Shown here: positions 16,296 through 25,363 of the stretch, in pieces
How the letters are laid out: each line of letters opens with the position of its first letter
Position numbering within the stretch: the stretch's first letter is position 1
Origin: Arthrobacter mangrovi
GTDB taxonomy: Bacteria; Actinomycetota; Actinomycetes; Actinomycetales; Micrococcaceae
Direction: 5' to 3'
Assembly: GCF_026011795.1 (NCBI RefSeq)
Contig: NZ_BRVS01000005.1
Span: 1 to 64,000 of the forward strand
Length of the DNA stretch: 64,000 nt
The notes under the pieces: model-generated
What the model was told of the DNA's origin: nothing
Databases searched by the model: none
What the model saw: the letters and a program-made list of their open reading frames with translations, nothing else
Translations under genes and position numbers: made by a program

Positions 16296-17630
16296 TTAGG
16301 CGTCCCCGCGGTCGCCGGGTGAGCTGCTGCGGGCGACGGCGGCGGCAAGGAAACCGAGCACGAACAGCGCCGCCGCGGCGGCGATCGGAACAACGAACGC
16401 GTCCGCGTAGCCGCCTCGCTCGGCCGCTGCCCCGGCTGCAGCGGATCCTATCGCGCTGCCCAGCACGACGCCGCTTGCCAGCAGCGTCATGACGGTACCG
16501 AGCCGGTCCTTAGGTGCGACCAGCGTGCCGATACTGAAAATGGTAACCATGGTCGGTCCGACCGGCAGGCCGATCACGAGCAGGACAATGACCATCGTCC
16601 CGACGTCGCCGGGCAGAAGCAGCAAGGCGCTGAAGGCGGCCATCGCCCCGGCGCACACGATCCAGCGTGGCGCTGGCTTCCACCGGGCCGGCCAGTAGGC
16701 CACGGAGAGGGCGCCGAAGGCGGAGGTCAGGCCAAGCAGCGAGTACAGCAGCCCGGCAGCATCAGCCGCGCCGAACGTTCCGCCGAATGCACTGAGCGCA
16801 TTCTGGGATCCGCCGAAGAAGGTTCCCATGGCAATCATGCCCAGGACAGGCACTGACGTCCTCAGCCAGTTGACGGGCTGGCGGCTGCGTAGCGCTTCGG
16901 CAGCCGCCTCCGGATGCTGCTGCGCCAGGCTCCGCCGCACGGGTACGACGGCGAACGAGGTGCGGTGGAGGGCAAAGGCAGGCACCAGCGTGGCAGTGAT
17001 GAGAACGGCCAGAACGAAGGGCAGCCACGGAGCGACCGCAGCAGCCAACAGCCCGACCAGTGCCGGCCCCAAAACGAAGGTCAGTTCGTCCGCGGTGCTC
17101 TCGTAGGAGAGCGCGGTGTCCAGAACCTGCTTGTCGTCGCGGGTCATGGCCATCCAACGGACCCGGGCCAGCGGGCTGACCTGGGGAGATGTTGCACCGA
17201 CTGCAAAGGACGCCGCAAGGATGGCGCCCATTCCGGCCCCTCCCGCTGCGTAGACCGCCAGCAGCAGCATCCCGATGGCCAAGGTATGTGCCGCGGCGGC
17301 GAGGAGCAGGACGGGACGTTGCCCCTGGCGGTCCGCGAAGTACCCCAGAGCCGGGGCGCCGATGGCTGAGCCGATACCGACAGCGCCGGCGGCGAAACCG
17401 CCCGAGGCATATGACCCAGTGCTGGCGGTCACCATGGTGAGCGTGCCGATGGTCAGCATGGCTAGTGGCAGGCGCGCGGGGAAACCGATGGCCAGGAAGG
17501 ACGGGCCGGCCAGTTGCGACAGCCGCGCATAGCGGCCCCAGAGGTTGCGTTTTTGCCCGGTTGCAGGGTTTGAAGGAGCCCGGCGGGTGGCAGGACGGCT
17601 AGGAAAGCCCGGCGCGGAGCGGCGATTCAT
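16296..17630 (-). CDS. MFS transporter
   Basis: A 444-aa protein with a 40-residue basic N-terminal tail and about 12 hydrophobic segments. The motif-A-like loop reads ALGYFADRQGQRPVLL and a second half begins after a central hydrophilic loop (HPEAAAEALRSRQPVNWLR). It resembles the YfcJ/arabinose-efflux group of major facilitators. No substrate is indicated. Its stop lies against the IclR stop. The long N-terminal tail suggests that the true start could be internal. Confidence 0.75.
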   Translation of the reverse strand: MNRRSAPGFPSRPATRRAPSNPATGQKRNLWGRYARLSQLAGPSFLAIGFPARLPLAMLTIGTLTMVTASTGSYASGGFAAGAVGIGSAIGAPALGYFADRQGQRPVLLLAAAAHTLAIGMLLLAVYAAGGAGMGAILAASFAVGATSPQVSPLARVRWMAMTRDDKQVLDTALSYESTADELTFVLGPALVGLLAAAVAPWLPFVLAVLITATLVPAFALHRTSFAVVPVRRSLAQQHPEAAAEALRSRQPVNWLRTSVPVLGMIAMGTFFGGSQNALSAFGGTFGAADAAGLLYSLLGLTSAFGALSVAYWPARWKPAPRWIVCAGAMAAFSALLLLPGDVGTMVIVLLVIGLPVGPTMVTIFSIGTLVAPKDRLGTVMTLLASGVVLGSAIGSAAAGAAAERGGYADAFVVPIAAAAALFVLGFLAAAVARSSSPGDRGDA

Positions 17631-17787
17631 TGATTTTCCGTACGCTAGCGTGGCGCATCGTCCCTACCTCCCGATGCGCAGAACCCGGATACGCGGACCA
17701 TCATACCTGTCCGCGCATCCGTCCGGGCCCGCCGGGGCCCCGTCGGGGTGCGGTCCCCGGCAGCTGCGGCCTCGGCCGCACCCGGCC

Positions 17788-20700
17788 CTATTGGACGGCG
17801 GCCAGCACCGTCCGCACCGTCGACCCGTGGCGGCCCTTCGTGACCCGCAGCTGCGCACCGATCCGCTGTTTCATTTCGGCGACGTGGCTGACCAGGCCGA
17901 CGACCCGCCCGCCGTCCCGCAACCCTTCGAGGGCGTCCATCACCTGCTCGAGCGACTGCTCGTCCAGGCTGCCGAACCCCTCGTCAACGAACAGCGTCTC
18001 GATGTCGATGCCGCCCGATTCGGCTTGCACCACATCGGCTAGCCCGAGGGCCAGTGCCAACGATGCCATGAAGGATTCGCCGCCGGACAGCGTCGCCGTA
18101 TCGCGGCGCAGCCCGGTCCATTCGTCGCTGACGTGCAGCCCCAGCCCGGACTTCTTGTTGCCCGACTTCGAGTCATCGTGCACCAGCGTGTAGCGGCCGT
18201 CCGTCATGGTGTTGAGCCGCTCCGATGCTGCCGCGGCTATCTGTTCGAGCCTGGCCGCCAGCACGTAGGTGGCGAGGGTCATCTTGCGGTCGTTGTCCCC
18301 CAGGCCGCGCACCGTGTCCGCGACCGACCGGACGAGTTCGAAACGTTCCTCCACCGGCCTTAGGCGGGCGAGTTGCTCCGCCAGCCGGGTACGGTAGCCC
18401 GCCAGTTGTTCCTGCGCGGCCTTCACCATGCCCAGTTGCACCGCTTCCCGCCTGACCTCCTCTTCCAAGGCGCGCGCCTGGTGCCGGGCTGTTTCGACGT
18501 CTTCGGCCTTCGGCAGGCCCGCACCCTTCCCGGCCGCCTCCCGGGCCCGGACGATGGCGGGCGATTCAGCCAGCAGCCGCAGCCGCTGGCCGGTTTCGTC
18601 GTAGGCGTTCCGGCGGCGCGTCAGGTCGGCGAGCGCAGCCTGGTCCAGCAGCGCGACGCGGGCTTCTTCTTCCGTGCCGAACTCGGACCCAGCCACCGCC
18701 GCGGCGAGTTCATCCTCCGCCCGGTCGAGTGCCTGGCTCGCGTGGTCACGCTGGACCAGCAGCTCGGCGCACGCGGTGATCAGCCGTTCGAGGCGGGCAA
18801 GTTCGGCCACCCGGTCCTGAAGCCGGCCGCCCTCCGGCAGGACTTCGGCGAGCCGTCGTTCAAGCTCGGCGGTGCGGCTTCGTGCGGCGCTCAATTCGGA
18901 TTCTGCCGTTGCCCGGTCCACGGCGGTAGCCGACAGCTGCTGCTGAAGTGCCTGCAGCTGCCGTGCGTTGTCCTGCACCTTTTCCTGGAGGATCTCAAGC
19001 CGCCGGCGTTCGGCGAGCGCGGCATCCAGTCGTTCCTCGGCGGCGCGTACAGCGTCCTCTGCTTCGGCCAGGGGCGTCGTCCCGCCGCGTGAAGCCAGGA
19101 CGGAGAGCTCCTGCTCGAGCGCGGAGCAGGCCTGCTGCGCTGCCGCGTGCCGTGCCTCTGCTTCCGCGTGCCTGCTCCTTGCCTGGCCTTCCTGTTCGCG
19201 GGTGACGAGTCCATCGCGATCGGGCTGCGCCGGAGCGGGGTGTTCGGTTCCGCCGCACACCGGGCAAGGGCCGCCGGCTGCCAGCGTCTCCGCCAGTTCC
19301 GCGGCTGCCTGTTCCAGCCGACGCTCCAGCAGCTGCAGCCAGGTCTCCTTCAGATCCAGCTGCTCTAGCTGCGCGAGATCGCGGCGCCGGCGCGCTTCCT
19401 CGGTTTTGCGGACAGAGTCGGCGTAGGCAACGACGGCTTCCCTGATGCTCTTCGCCTGGTCAACCCTTTCGGCCAGCAATGCGGGGTCCTGCGGGAGCCG
19501 CTCGACGGATTCAAGCTGCGCCTGAAGGAGCGCCTGTTCCTGCTCCGTCTCCCGCCGCCGCTGTTCCGCGGTTTCCAGCTCTGCCCGCAGGCCTGCGACG
19601 TGCCGGTCCTTAAGCAGCTGGGCTTCCTTGGCTTCGGCCAGCCGCTCCGCCTCGGGAAGCATAGCGCGGGCTCGGCCGAGCTCGTCCGAAAGCTGCCTCG
19701 AGATACCGTCCAGCAGATCCTTGCCGCCGCGGTCCGGTTCCGGGCGGTCCGCTGCGAAGTGCGGATAGAGCCTGTGGGCCTGTGCGGCGTCGGAGCTTTC
19801 GAGGAAATCCTTTGTCGCCTGCTCCACTGAACGGGCCGCCTGGTCCCGGTGCCGGATCGGCGCCGCGAGCAGTTCCGCGGCCCGGTGTGCTTCCAGCGTC
19901 CCCATGAGCTCGGCGTGGGCCGCCGCGCCTGCCCGATGCCCGGCAGCAAGCTTCTCCATGCCGGCCAGTTCGGCGGCATCGGACAGCGCGCGTTCCTGGA
20001 CGACAATGGCATCCTGCAGCCTCCGGACCTGCTGACGCCCGTCATCCGCTGCCGCCTGTCCGGCTGCAGCCTTGTCCGCCAGCGCACCTTCCAGCACCCT
20101 GAACAGGTCCTCGTCCGGCAGCGGCTCCGCGGGCAGAACGTCCTCGGCCAGGTGGCGCTGAGCTTCTTCCAGCACCCGGGCCCGAAGCTGGCCGATGCCC
20201 GCCCCAGCGGCCTCATAGGCTGTCCTCGCCTTGGCCGCTTCGTCCGCAAGCATCTGCTCTACCGTTTCGAAGCGCTCAGTGTTGAAAAGGCGCTGCAGCA
20301 GCGGCCGCCGGTCTTTGGCATCGGCCCGCAGGAAGGCCGCGAAGTCTCCCTGCGGAAGCAGCACTACCTTGGTGAACTGTTCGAGGCTCATGCCGAGGAT
20401 GGCCAGCAGTTCGGAACCGGCTTCATCATTGCGCCAGGTCTTCGGAATCCAGACGCCATCCGCCTTTTCGCGGAGCAGGGTCAGCGCCTTCTCCGTCACG
20501 GTTCCCTTGCGGGAACGGCTGGAAGGCCGTTCCCACTGGGGGCTGCGCGTCACTTCGAAACGCCGGTTGCGGGCGCTGAATTCGCAGACGACTTCCGGGA
20601 CCGCGTCCGGGGCCGCATGGTCGCTGCGCAGCCGCTTGCCCTGCTGCCGGGCTCCGGGGACCGAGCCGTACAGCGCGAAGCAGACGGCGTCCAGGATGCT

Positions 20701-20826
20701 GGTCTTGCCGGCACCCGTGGGGCCATTCAACAGGAAGAGTCCCTGGCTGCTGAGCTCGTCGAAGTCGATGACCTCACGTCCGGCGAAGGGCCCGAACGCC
20801 TGGATCTCAAGGCGGTGGATCCTCAT
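17788..20826 (-). CDS. sbcC: Exonuclease subunit SbcC (Rad50-like ATPase)
   Basis: A 1012-aa SMC-like ATPase. The Walker A (GPTGAGKTS, about 35-43) is at the N-terminus, a long coiled coil follows with the zinc-hook CPVCGG near residue 520, and the ABC signature LSGGESF (about 914) and Walker B (TLFVDEGFGSLD, about 945) are at the C-terminus. With SbcD it forms the SbcCD nuclease that opens hairpins and protein-blocked DNA ends. Its start overlaps the sbcD stop by 4 bases. Length and order of motifs are normal. Confidence 0.95.
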   Translation of the reverse strand: MRIHRLEIQAFGPFAGREVIDFDELSSQGLFLLNGPTGAGKTSILDAVCFALYGSVPGARQQGKRLRSDHAAPDAVPEVVCEFSARNRRFEVTRSPQWERPSSRSRKGTVTEKALTLLREKADGVWIPKTWRNDEAGSELLAILGMSLEQFTKVVLLPQGDFAAFLRADAKDRRPLLQRLFNTERFETVEQMLADEAAKARTAYEAAGAGIGQLRARVLEEAQRHLAEDVLPAEPLPDEDLFRVLEGALADKAAAGQAAADDGRQQVRRLQDAIVVQERALSDAAELAGMEKLAAGHRAGAAAHAELMGTLEAHRAAELLAAPIRHRDQAARSVEQATKDFLESSDAAQAHRLYPHFAADRPEPDRGGKDLLDGISRQLSDELGRARAMLPEAERLAEAKEAQLLKDRHVAGLRAELETAEQRRRETEQEQALLQAQLESVERLPQDPALLAERVDQAKSIREAVVAYADSVRKTEEARRRRDLAQLEQLDLKETWLQLLERRLEQAAAELAETLAAGGPCPVCGGTEHPAPAQPDRDGLVTREQEGQARSRHAEAEARHAAAQQACSALEQELSVLASRGGTTPLAEAEDAVRAAEERLDAALAERRRLEILQEKVQDNARQLQALQQQLSATAVDRATAESELSAARSRTAELERRLAEVLPEGGRLQDRVAELARLERLITACAELLVQRDHASQALDRAEDELAAAVAGSEFGTEEEARVALLDQAALADLTRRRNAYDETGQRLRLLAESPAIVRAREAAGKGAGLPKAEDVETARHQARALEEEVRREAVQLGMVKAAQEQLAGYRTRLAEQLARLRPVEERFELVRSVADTVRGLGDNDRKMTLATYVLAARLEQIAAAASERLNTMTDGRYTLVHDDSKSGNKKSGLGLHVSDEWTGLRRDTATLSGGESFMASLALALGLADVVQAESGGIDIETLFVDEGFGSLDEQSLEQVMDALEGLRDGGRVVGLVSHVAEMKQRIGAQLRVTKGRHGSTVRTVLAAVQ

Positions 20827-21983
20827 GCCGACACCTCCGCGGCAGCCGCGCCGGACAGCGTGTCCCGGAGGAGCGCCCGCTCCGCGTCGCTGGCTTCGCG
20901 GGAACGGACGTGGTCAAGGAAGCCGCAGCAGAGCTCGAGGTCATTCCTGGCCTCGGCAATCCTCCGGCTATAGCTCATCGCCGCCTTCTCCCGCGGGGAC
21001 GCAGGCTCGAAGGACAGCACCAGCGTGTCCGCGAAGCGCTGCCGGAGACGTTCCATGGCCTTGGCCGGGCGATCGTCGTCGGTCAGCGTGATCTGGCAGT
21101 AGGCTTCCTCGGCCCAGGCATGGTCGGGCGAGGCCAGCAATTCCTCCAAGGTTCCCTTCAGCACGGCAAGGCGCCGGGCGGCCGGCCAGTTCACCGGTTC
21201 GACAGAGGCCAGTCCGTCCCCGGCGAATTCGAGGATGAATCCGCCCTTTTCATGCCCCGCTTCGGAAAACGAGTAGGGCAGCGGGGAGCCGGAATAGCGC
21301 ACCGTGTGGCTCAGTTGCTGGCGTCCGTGCAGGTGGCCCAGGGCCACGTAGTCCAATCCGTCGAAGAGGTCGAGCGGAACGGCCCCGACGCCGCCGATGC
21401 TGAGGTCCCGTTCGCTGTCCGAGGTCAGGCCTCCACTGGCGAATGTGTGGGCCATGACGAGGGAATGCACGCGCCCCTGCGAACGCCTGGCCTCGAGGTC
21501 CGTCCGCACCCGGTCGAGGGCGGCCCGCGTTACCGCGGCATGGCTGGGAACGGAACTGCCGAGCTCTTCCGCCGTCAGCCGCGGTTCGAGATAGGGAATG
21601 CCGTAGACGGCCAGCGTGGCCGCCCCCAGCTCCAGCTCGACCGGGACGGCCAGCTGGTCCAGCCTGGTGCGCAAATGCACGCCGCCGCGGGCGAGGATCT
21701 CCGATCCGAACCCGAGCCGGGAGGCGGAGTCGTGGTTGCCGCTGCTGAGGATGACGGCCGCGCCCGCCTCCCGGATGCGGGAAAGCGTTTCCGAAAAGAG
21801 TGTCACCGCGTCCACGCCGGGCAGGGCACGGTCGTAGACATCCCCGGCTATCAGGACAACGTCGATCCCCCGGCTGCTGACCGTTTCGAGCAGGTGGTCA
21901 ACGAAACGCCGTTGCGCGTCGAGCATGCCGACGCCGTGGAACGAGCGGCCGAAATGCCAGTCGGAAGTGTGCAGTAACCTCAT
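20823..21983 (-). CDS. sbcD: Exonuclease subunit SbcD (Mre11-like)
   Basis: A 386-aa calcineurin-like phosphoesterase. It begins MRLLHTSDWHFGRSFHG, giving the first metal ligands (D8, H10), and continues with LIAGDVYDRALPG and SSGNHDSASRL, the other conserved metal motifs. It supplies the Mn-dependent nuclease of the SbcCD complex. The operon order sbcD-sbcC with a 4-base overlap is standard. Confidence 0.95.
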   Translation of the reverse strand: MRLLHTSDWHFGRSFHGVGMLDAQRRFVDHLLETVSSRGIDVVLIAGDVYDRALPGVDAVTLFSETLSRIREAGAAVILSSGNHDSASRLGFGSEILARGGVHLRTRLDQLAVPVELELGAATLAVYGIPYLEPRLTAEELGSSVPSHAAVTRAALDRVRTDLEARRSQGRVHSLVMAHTFASGGLTSDSERDLSIGGVGAVPLDLFDGLDYVALGHLHGRQQLSHTVRYSGSPLPYSFSEAGHEKGGFILEFAGDGLASVEPVNWPAARRLAVLKGTLEELLASPDHAWAEEAYCQITLTDDDRPAKAMERLRQRFADTLVLSFEPASPREKAAMSYSRRIAEARNDLELCCGFLDHVRSREASDAERALLRDTLSGAAAAEVSA

Positions 21984-22023
21984 GCCTTAAACGCTATCCG
22001 CGCCCTCCGACAGTTTTGCGCAA

Positions 22024-22064
22024 GCAGGGGCGGCACGTCCGCATTTTGGCCGTGCCGCCCCTGC
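22024..22064. terminator. Terminator hairpin after the aquaporin gene
   Basis: Perfect 14-base arms (22024-22037 and 22051-22064) enclose a 13-base loop, directly after the aquaporin stop on the minus strand and before sbcD. It would separate the two transcripts. Confidence 0.7.
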
Positions 22065-22077
22065 CTCGAGCTCGGGG

Positions 22078-23088
22078 TTATTTCCCCTGGTCCCGCTTGC
22101 CGTCGGTCCCGCCGTCGAAGAAGTCGCGCGCCTCTTCGGCTCCGCGGTCATCCTTCGCAGCGGATTGGGCCTCGGCGGCCGGGGCGGAAGAGCCTGCGGC
22201 CGGCCGGCCGGCCTCACGGGTACCGGTGTCAACTTGGCTTCCGGCCTGAACCGGGCGTCCGGCGGGAGCCTGCATCTGCACCGCCTGCTCCGGCGTCCCG
22301 CCTGCTGCCCCGGCCTCGACCGTGGCCGGCGGGACCGTCTCCGCGCTGCGGTACAGCAGGCCGGCGATAACGGCGCCCAGCAGCGGAGCAACCCAGAAGA
22401 GCCAGAGGTCGCCCAGCGCGGCCGGCTCGGCGAAGTACACACCGGCCGTGGAGCGGGCCGGGTTCATGCCCGCGTTGGAGATCGGGATGAGGACCGCGGT
22501 CAGGACTGCGAACGCCAAGCCGACCGCGTACGGCGCGCCGCGCAGCCGCTCCTTCGAGGACGTCGTGCCGAGATAGACGGCGACAAGGACGGCGGTGGCA
22601 ATGGTCTCGGCGAGGAAGACTCCGGCCATCCCGAAGCCCAGTTCGTCGCCGCTGGCATACTTGTTCGCCACCGAGCTGAACACCTGGGCGGCCTGGCTGC
22701 CCACGGGATGGCTGAGCATGACGACCCACAGCACTACGGCCGCGAGCGACGTTCCCGCCAGCTGCGCGATGACGTAGGGGAGGACGCTCTTCCAGCGGGT
22801 CCGTCCGGCGAGGGCGCTGCCCAGCGTGATGGCCGGATTGAAATGGCCGCCGGAGATATGCCCGAAGGCCAGCATCCCCGCGACGACGGCGAACCCGAAG
22901 CCGAAGGGAACGGCAAAACCGCCCTGGGGATTGAACATGCCGATGCCCATGGCGCCAAAGAACAACAGGAAAGCACCCGCGGCCTCGGCTGCGATGCGGG
23001 CCGACAGCCCGTAGCCCTCACCCAGGCGGAGCGGGCGTGCAGCCGCCGGTCCTGCCGCCTCCGGTCGCGCGGTCTGGTCTGCCGACAT
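22078..23088 (-). CDS. Aquaporin / MIP family channel
   Basis: A 336-aa protein with six helices and the two half-helix NPA boxes, HFNPAITLG and GMNPARSTAG. The start at 23088 is chosen because AGGAGG lies just upstream (complement of 23099-23104); an in-frame start 16 codons earlier would precede that site. The region resembles AqpZ-type water channels, but the N-terminal ~35 residues and the C-terminal ~80 residues are extra. The C-terminus is Pro/Ala/Glu/Lys-rich and likely disordered in the cytoplasm. Water or small neutral solute transport is expected. Confidence 0.88.
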   Translation of the reverse strand: MSADQTARPEAAGPAAARPLRLGEGYGLSARIAAEAAGAFLLFFGAMGIGMFNPQGGFAVPFGFGFAVVAGMLAFGHISGGHFNPAITLGSALAGRTRWKSVLPYVIAQLAGTSLAAVVLWVVMLSHPVGSQAAQVFSSVANKYASGDELGFGMAGVFLAETIATAVLVAVYLGTTSSKERLRGAPYAVGLAFAVLTAVLIPISNAGMNPARSTAGVYFAEPAALGDLWLFWVAPLLGAVIAGLLYRSAETVPPATVEAGAAGGTPEQAVQMQAPAGRPVQAGSQVDTGTREAGRPAAGSSAPAAEAQSAAKDDRGAEEARDFFDGGTDGKRDQGK

Positions 23089-23098
23089 GTAGTATGTA

Positions 23099-23104
23099 CC
23101 TCCT
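23099..23104 (-). promoter_or_regulatory. Ribosome binding site deciding the aquaporin start
   Basis: AGGAGG on the minus strand ends 10 bases before the ATG at 23088. It supports this start over the ATG at 23136. Confidence 0.8.
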
Positions 23105-23224
23105 CTGACCGGCCAGAGGCCGGCAATTTTTAACACAAACGGTTACAGCGTTTCACCGCTGACTGGGAATTCGCTGAACGCTGGCTGGATTATAGGCTCC
23201 GGTCCTCCCCCATAGACTGGTCGG

Positions 23225-24337
23225 GTGAACGACGCCCAGCACCCCGGGGAATCCGGTTTCCCCTCCACAGGCACCCCGAGTTCGTCGGGCGTGGCCGGTC
23301 CCATCGATTTCCCGTCGCGCGTGCGCGGCTGCCTGCTCGGCGGGGCGCTTGGCGACCAGCTGGGCTATCCCGTCACCGCCAGCAGCCTGGAAGGCATAAG
23401 GATCCGGTTCGGAGCCGAGGGCCTTCGCAGCCTCGACCAGCTGCCCGGCGGTGCCCGCATTTCCGGCACGACGCAGCTGGCGCTCTACACTCTGGATGCG
23501 CTCATCGAAGCGCTCGAGTGGGCGAATTCCGGCACCGCCGCCGATGAGACCGCGTGCCTGTGGCTGTCCTATCTGCGCTGGTACGCGGGTCTGGAAGGCG
23601 GGTTCCCGGAAACGGCACCGCATCCCCTCCCTCGCTGGATCGACGAACAGCAGCTTCTGCACGAGCGCCGCTCCCCCAGCGCTGCCTGCCTGGCGGCTTT
23701 GGCAACGGGCGAGATGGGCAGCCGCGCCCGGCCGCTGAACACCGCGGCCGAGGGCGCCGAGAGCGTCGCCCGGTCCGCAGCCTTCGGGCTGCTGCCGCAT
23801 GTGGCGGCGGAATTCACCGCCCGCCTCGCGGTTCACGGCGCCGCATTGACCCACGGGCATCCCGTAGCGCATCATGGCGCGGCGGCCTTCAGCGGCATGA
23901 TCCGGCTGCTCGCCCACGGGGATGCCTCACCGGCCCGGGCCGCGGCGGCAGTGCTGGCGGACATGGAATCCGACCCGGAGGCCTCACGCCTGGCCGGCAG
24001 GCTGCGGGCCGCCCTGCGGCTGGGCGAGTCGGGACAGGTGCCGCTGGAGGAACTCCGGGATGCACTCGGCGCCGGTCTGGCCGCCGACGAGGCCCTCGCC
24101 GTCGCACTGTACGCGGTCCTGGCCGGTTCGGACCCGGACCCGCAGGAACACTTCCGTTCCACACTTGCCTTGGCCATTAACGTCGACGGCGACAGTTCCG
24201 CCATCGGCAGCATGGCCGGCAGCCTGCTCGGCGCCTTTTACGGCGAGGCTGCGCTGCCGCCGGCGTGGCTCGCCAGCGCCGAGGGGACCGAGGAGGTCAC
24301 CGGAATGGCAGCCCTCTTCCTGGCCCAGACCGCCTGA
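23225..24337 (+). CDS. ADP-ribosylglycohydrolase family protein
   Basis: A 370-aa protein with a GTG start. The N-terminal signature RGCLLGGALGDQLGYPV and the C-terminal NVDGDSSAIGSMAGSLLGA (usually GGDTD..A.AGA) match the DraG/ARH fold, which removes ADP-ribose from proteins or small molecules using two Mg ions. The DGDSS variant keeps two acidic ligands. The first 35 residues are a Ser/Gly/Pro tail. Target is unknown. The neighbouring dehydrogenase is 33 bp downstream, so they may share a transcript. Confidence 0.83.
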   Translation: MNDAQHPGESGFPSTGTPSSSGVAGPIDFPSRVRGCLLGGALGDQLGYPVTASSLEGIRIRFGAEGLRSLDQLPGGARISGTTQLALYTLDALIEALEWANSGTAADETACLWLSYLRWYAGLEGGFPETAPHPLPRWIDEQQLLHERRSPSAACLAALATGEMGSRARPLNTAAEGAESVARSAAFGLLPHVAAEFTARLAVHGAALTHGHPVAHHGAAAFSGMIRLLAHGDASPARAAAAVLADMESDPEASRLAGRLRAALRLGESGQVPLEELRDALGAGLAADEALAVALYAVLAGSDPDPQEHFRSTLALAINVDGDSSAIGSMAGSLLGAFYGEAALPPAWLASAEGTEEVTGMAALFLAQTA

Positions 24338-24370
24338 ACCCGGGCCATTCGGACCGCCTAGGAGTATCGC

Positions 24371-25363
24371 GTGACCGAAGAGCACAACCCCGCAGACATC
24401 CAGTCGCTGCACGGACGGACCATCGTAGTGACCGGCGGCAACGCCGGACTCGGCTATTTCGCCTCGGAGCAGCTGGCGGCGGCCGGAGCACATGTGGTCA
24501 TCGCGGCGCGGAACCCGGCGAAGGCCGCCGCCGCGGCGGCCGCTATCACCGCGCGCATTCCCGAGGCGCGGATCAGCTGCCAGCCGCTGGATCTGGCCAG
24601 CCTGGACTCTGTCCGAGAGACAGTTGCGTCATTGGCCCGGCTCGACCGTATCGACGCGCTGCTGGCCAACGCCGGGGTCATCGGATCACCCACCCGGCGG
24701 GACACGGCCGACGGCTTCGAACTGCAGTTCGGCACCAACCACCTGGGCCACTACGCGCTGATCTGCGGCCTCCTGCCGGAGCTCGAGCGGCGCCGCGCGC
24801 GGATAGTCCACGTCGGCAGCATCAGCCACCGCTGGGTCCGGACTGACTTCCGTTCCGCCGCCCATCCGGAGCGCTACTCCAGCTACCGCCAGTACGCGCT
24901 GTCCAAGCTCGCCGTCATGAGCTTCGGCTTCGAGCTGGCCCGTCTCCTCGAGCTGTCCGGCTCCGGCGTCAGTTCCGTGGTGGCGCATCCCGGCTACGCC
25001 CGCAGCATGTTCACGCCGTCCCGCCCGGGGGTCGAGGGCCGGCCGCATCCTGGCCGGGTCCAGCAGTTGCTGGCCCGCCCTTTGGCCCAGGGCAAGGACG
25101 ACGGCGCGAGGCCGCTGGTGCGCGCCGTCGGCGGCCCGGATGTGTGCAGCGAAGACTACTGGGGGCCGGACGGCTTCTTACAGCTCACCGGTCGGCCGGC
25201 AAGGGTCCGGCCGCGGCGGCACGCCCTCGAGCGCAAATGCGGCGTCCCGCCTCATCGATCTTTCGCGCGACCTGACCGGGGTCCGGCTCCCGCTATAGGC
25301 GGGGCCGCACCGGCGGTTTTGCCGGGCGGGCCGCTCCCGGCGCACTGCAGGACACGCCGCTAG
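24371..25363 (+). CDS. Short-chain dehydrogenase with frameshifted C-terminus
   Basis: A GTG-started SDR. The NAD(P) motif TGGNAGLG (about 20-27), the NAG box and the YALSK catalytic motif are intact. Up to about residue 275 (YWGPDGFLQLTGRPA) it matches the family, then the reading continues as an Arg/Pro-rich tail to 25363. In the +1 frame the sequence from 25236 encodes NAASRLIDLSRDLTGVRLPL followed by a stop at 25296-25298, which is the C-terminus expected for this family. One net indel between about 25195 and 25236 therefore disrupts the end. It is either a recent mutation or a sequence error; the catalytic core is complete. Substrate unknown. Confidence 0.75.
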   Translation: MTEEHNPADIQSLHGRTIVVTGGNAGLGYFASEQLAAAGAHVVIAARNPAKAAAAAAAITARIPEARISCQPLDLASLDSVRETVASLARLDRIDALLANAGVIGSPTRRDTADGFELQFGTNHLGHYALICGLLPELERRRARIVHVGSISHRWVRTDFRSAAHPERYSSYRQYALSKLAVMSFGFELARLLELSGSGVSSVVAHPGYARSMFTPSRPGVEGRPHPGRVQQLLARPLAQGKDDGARPLVRAVGGPDVCSEDYWGPDGFLQLTGRPARVRPRRHALERKCGVPPHRSFARPDRGPAPAIGGAAPAVLPGGPLPAHCRTRR

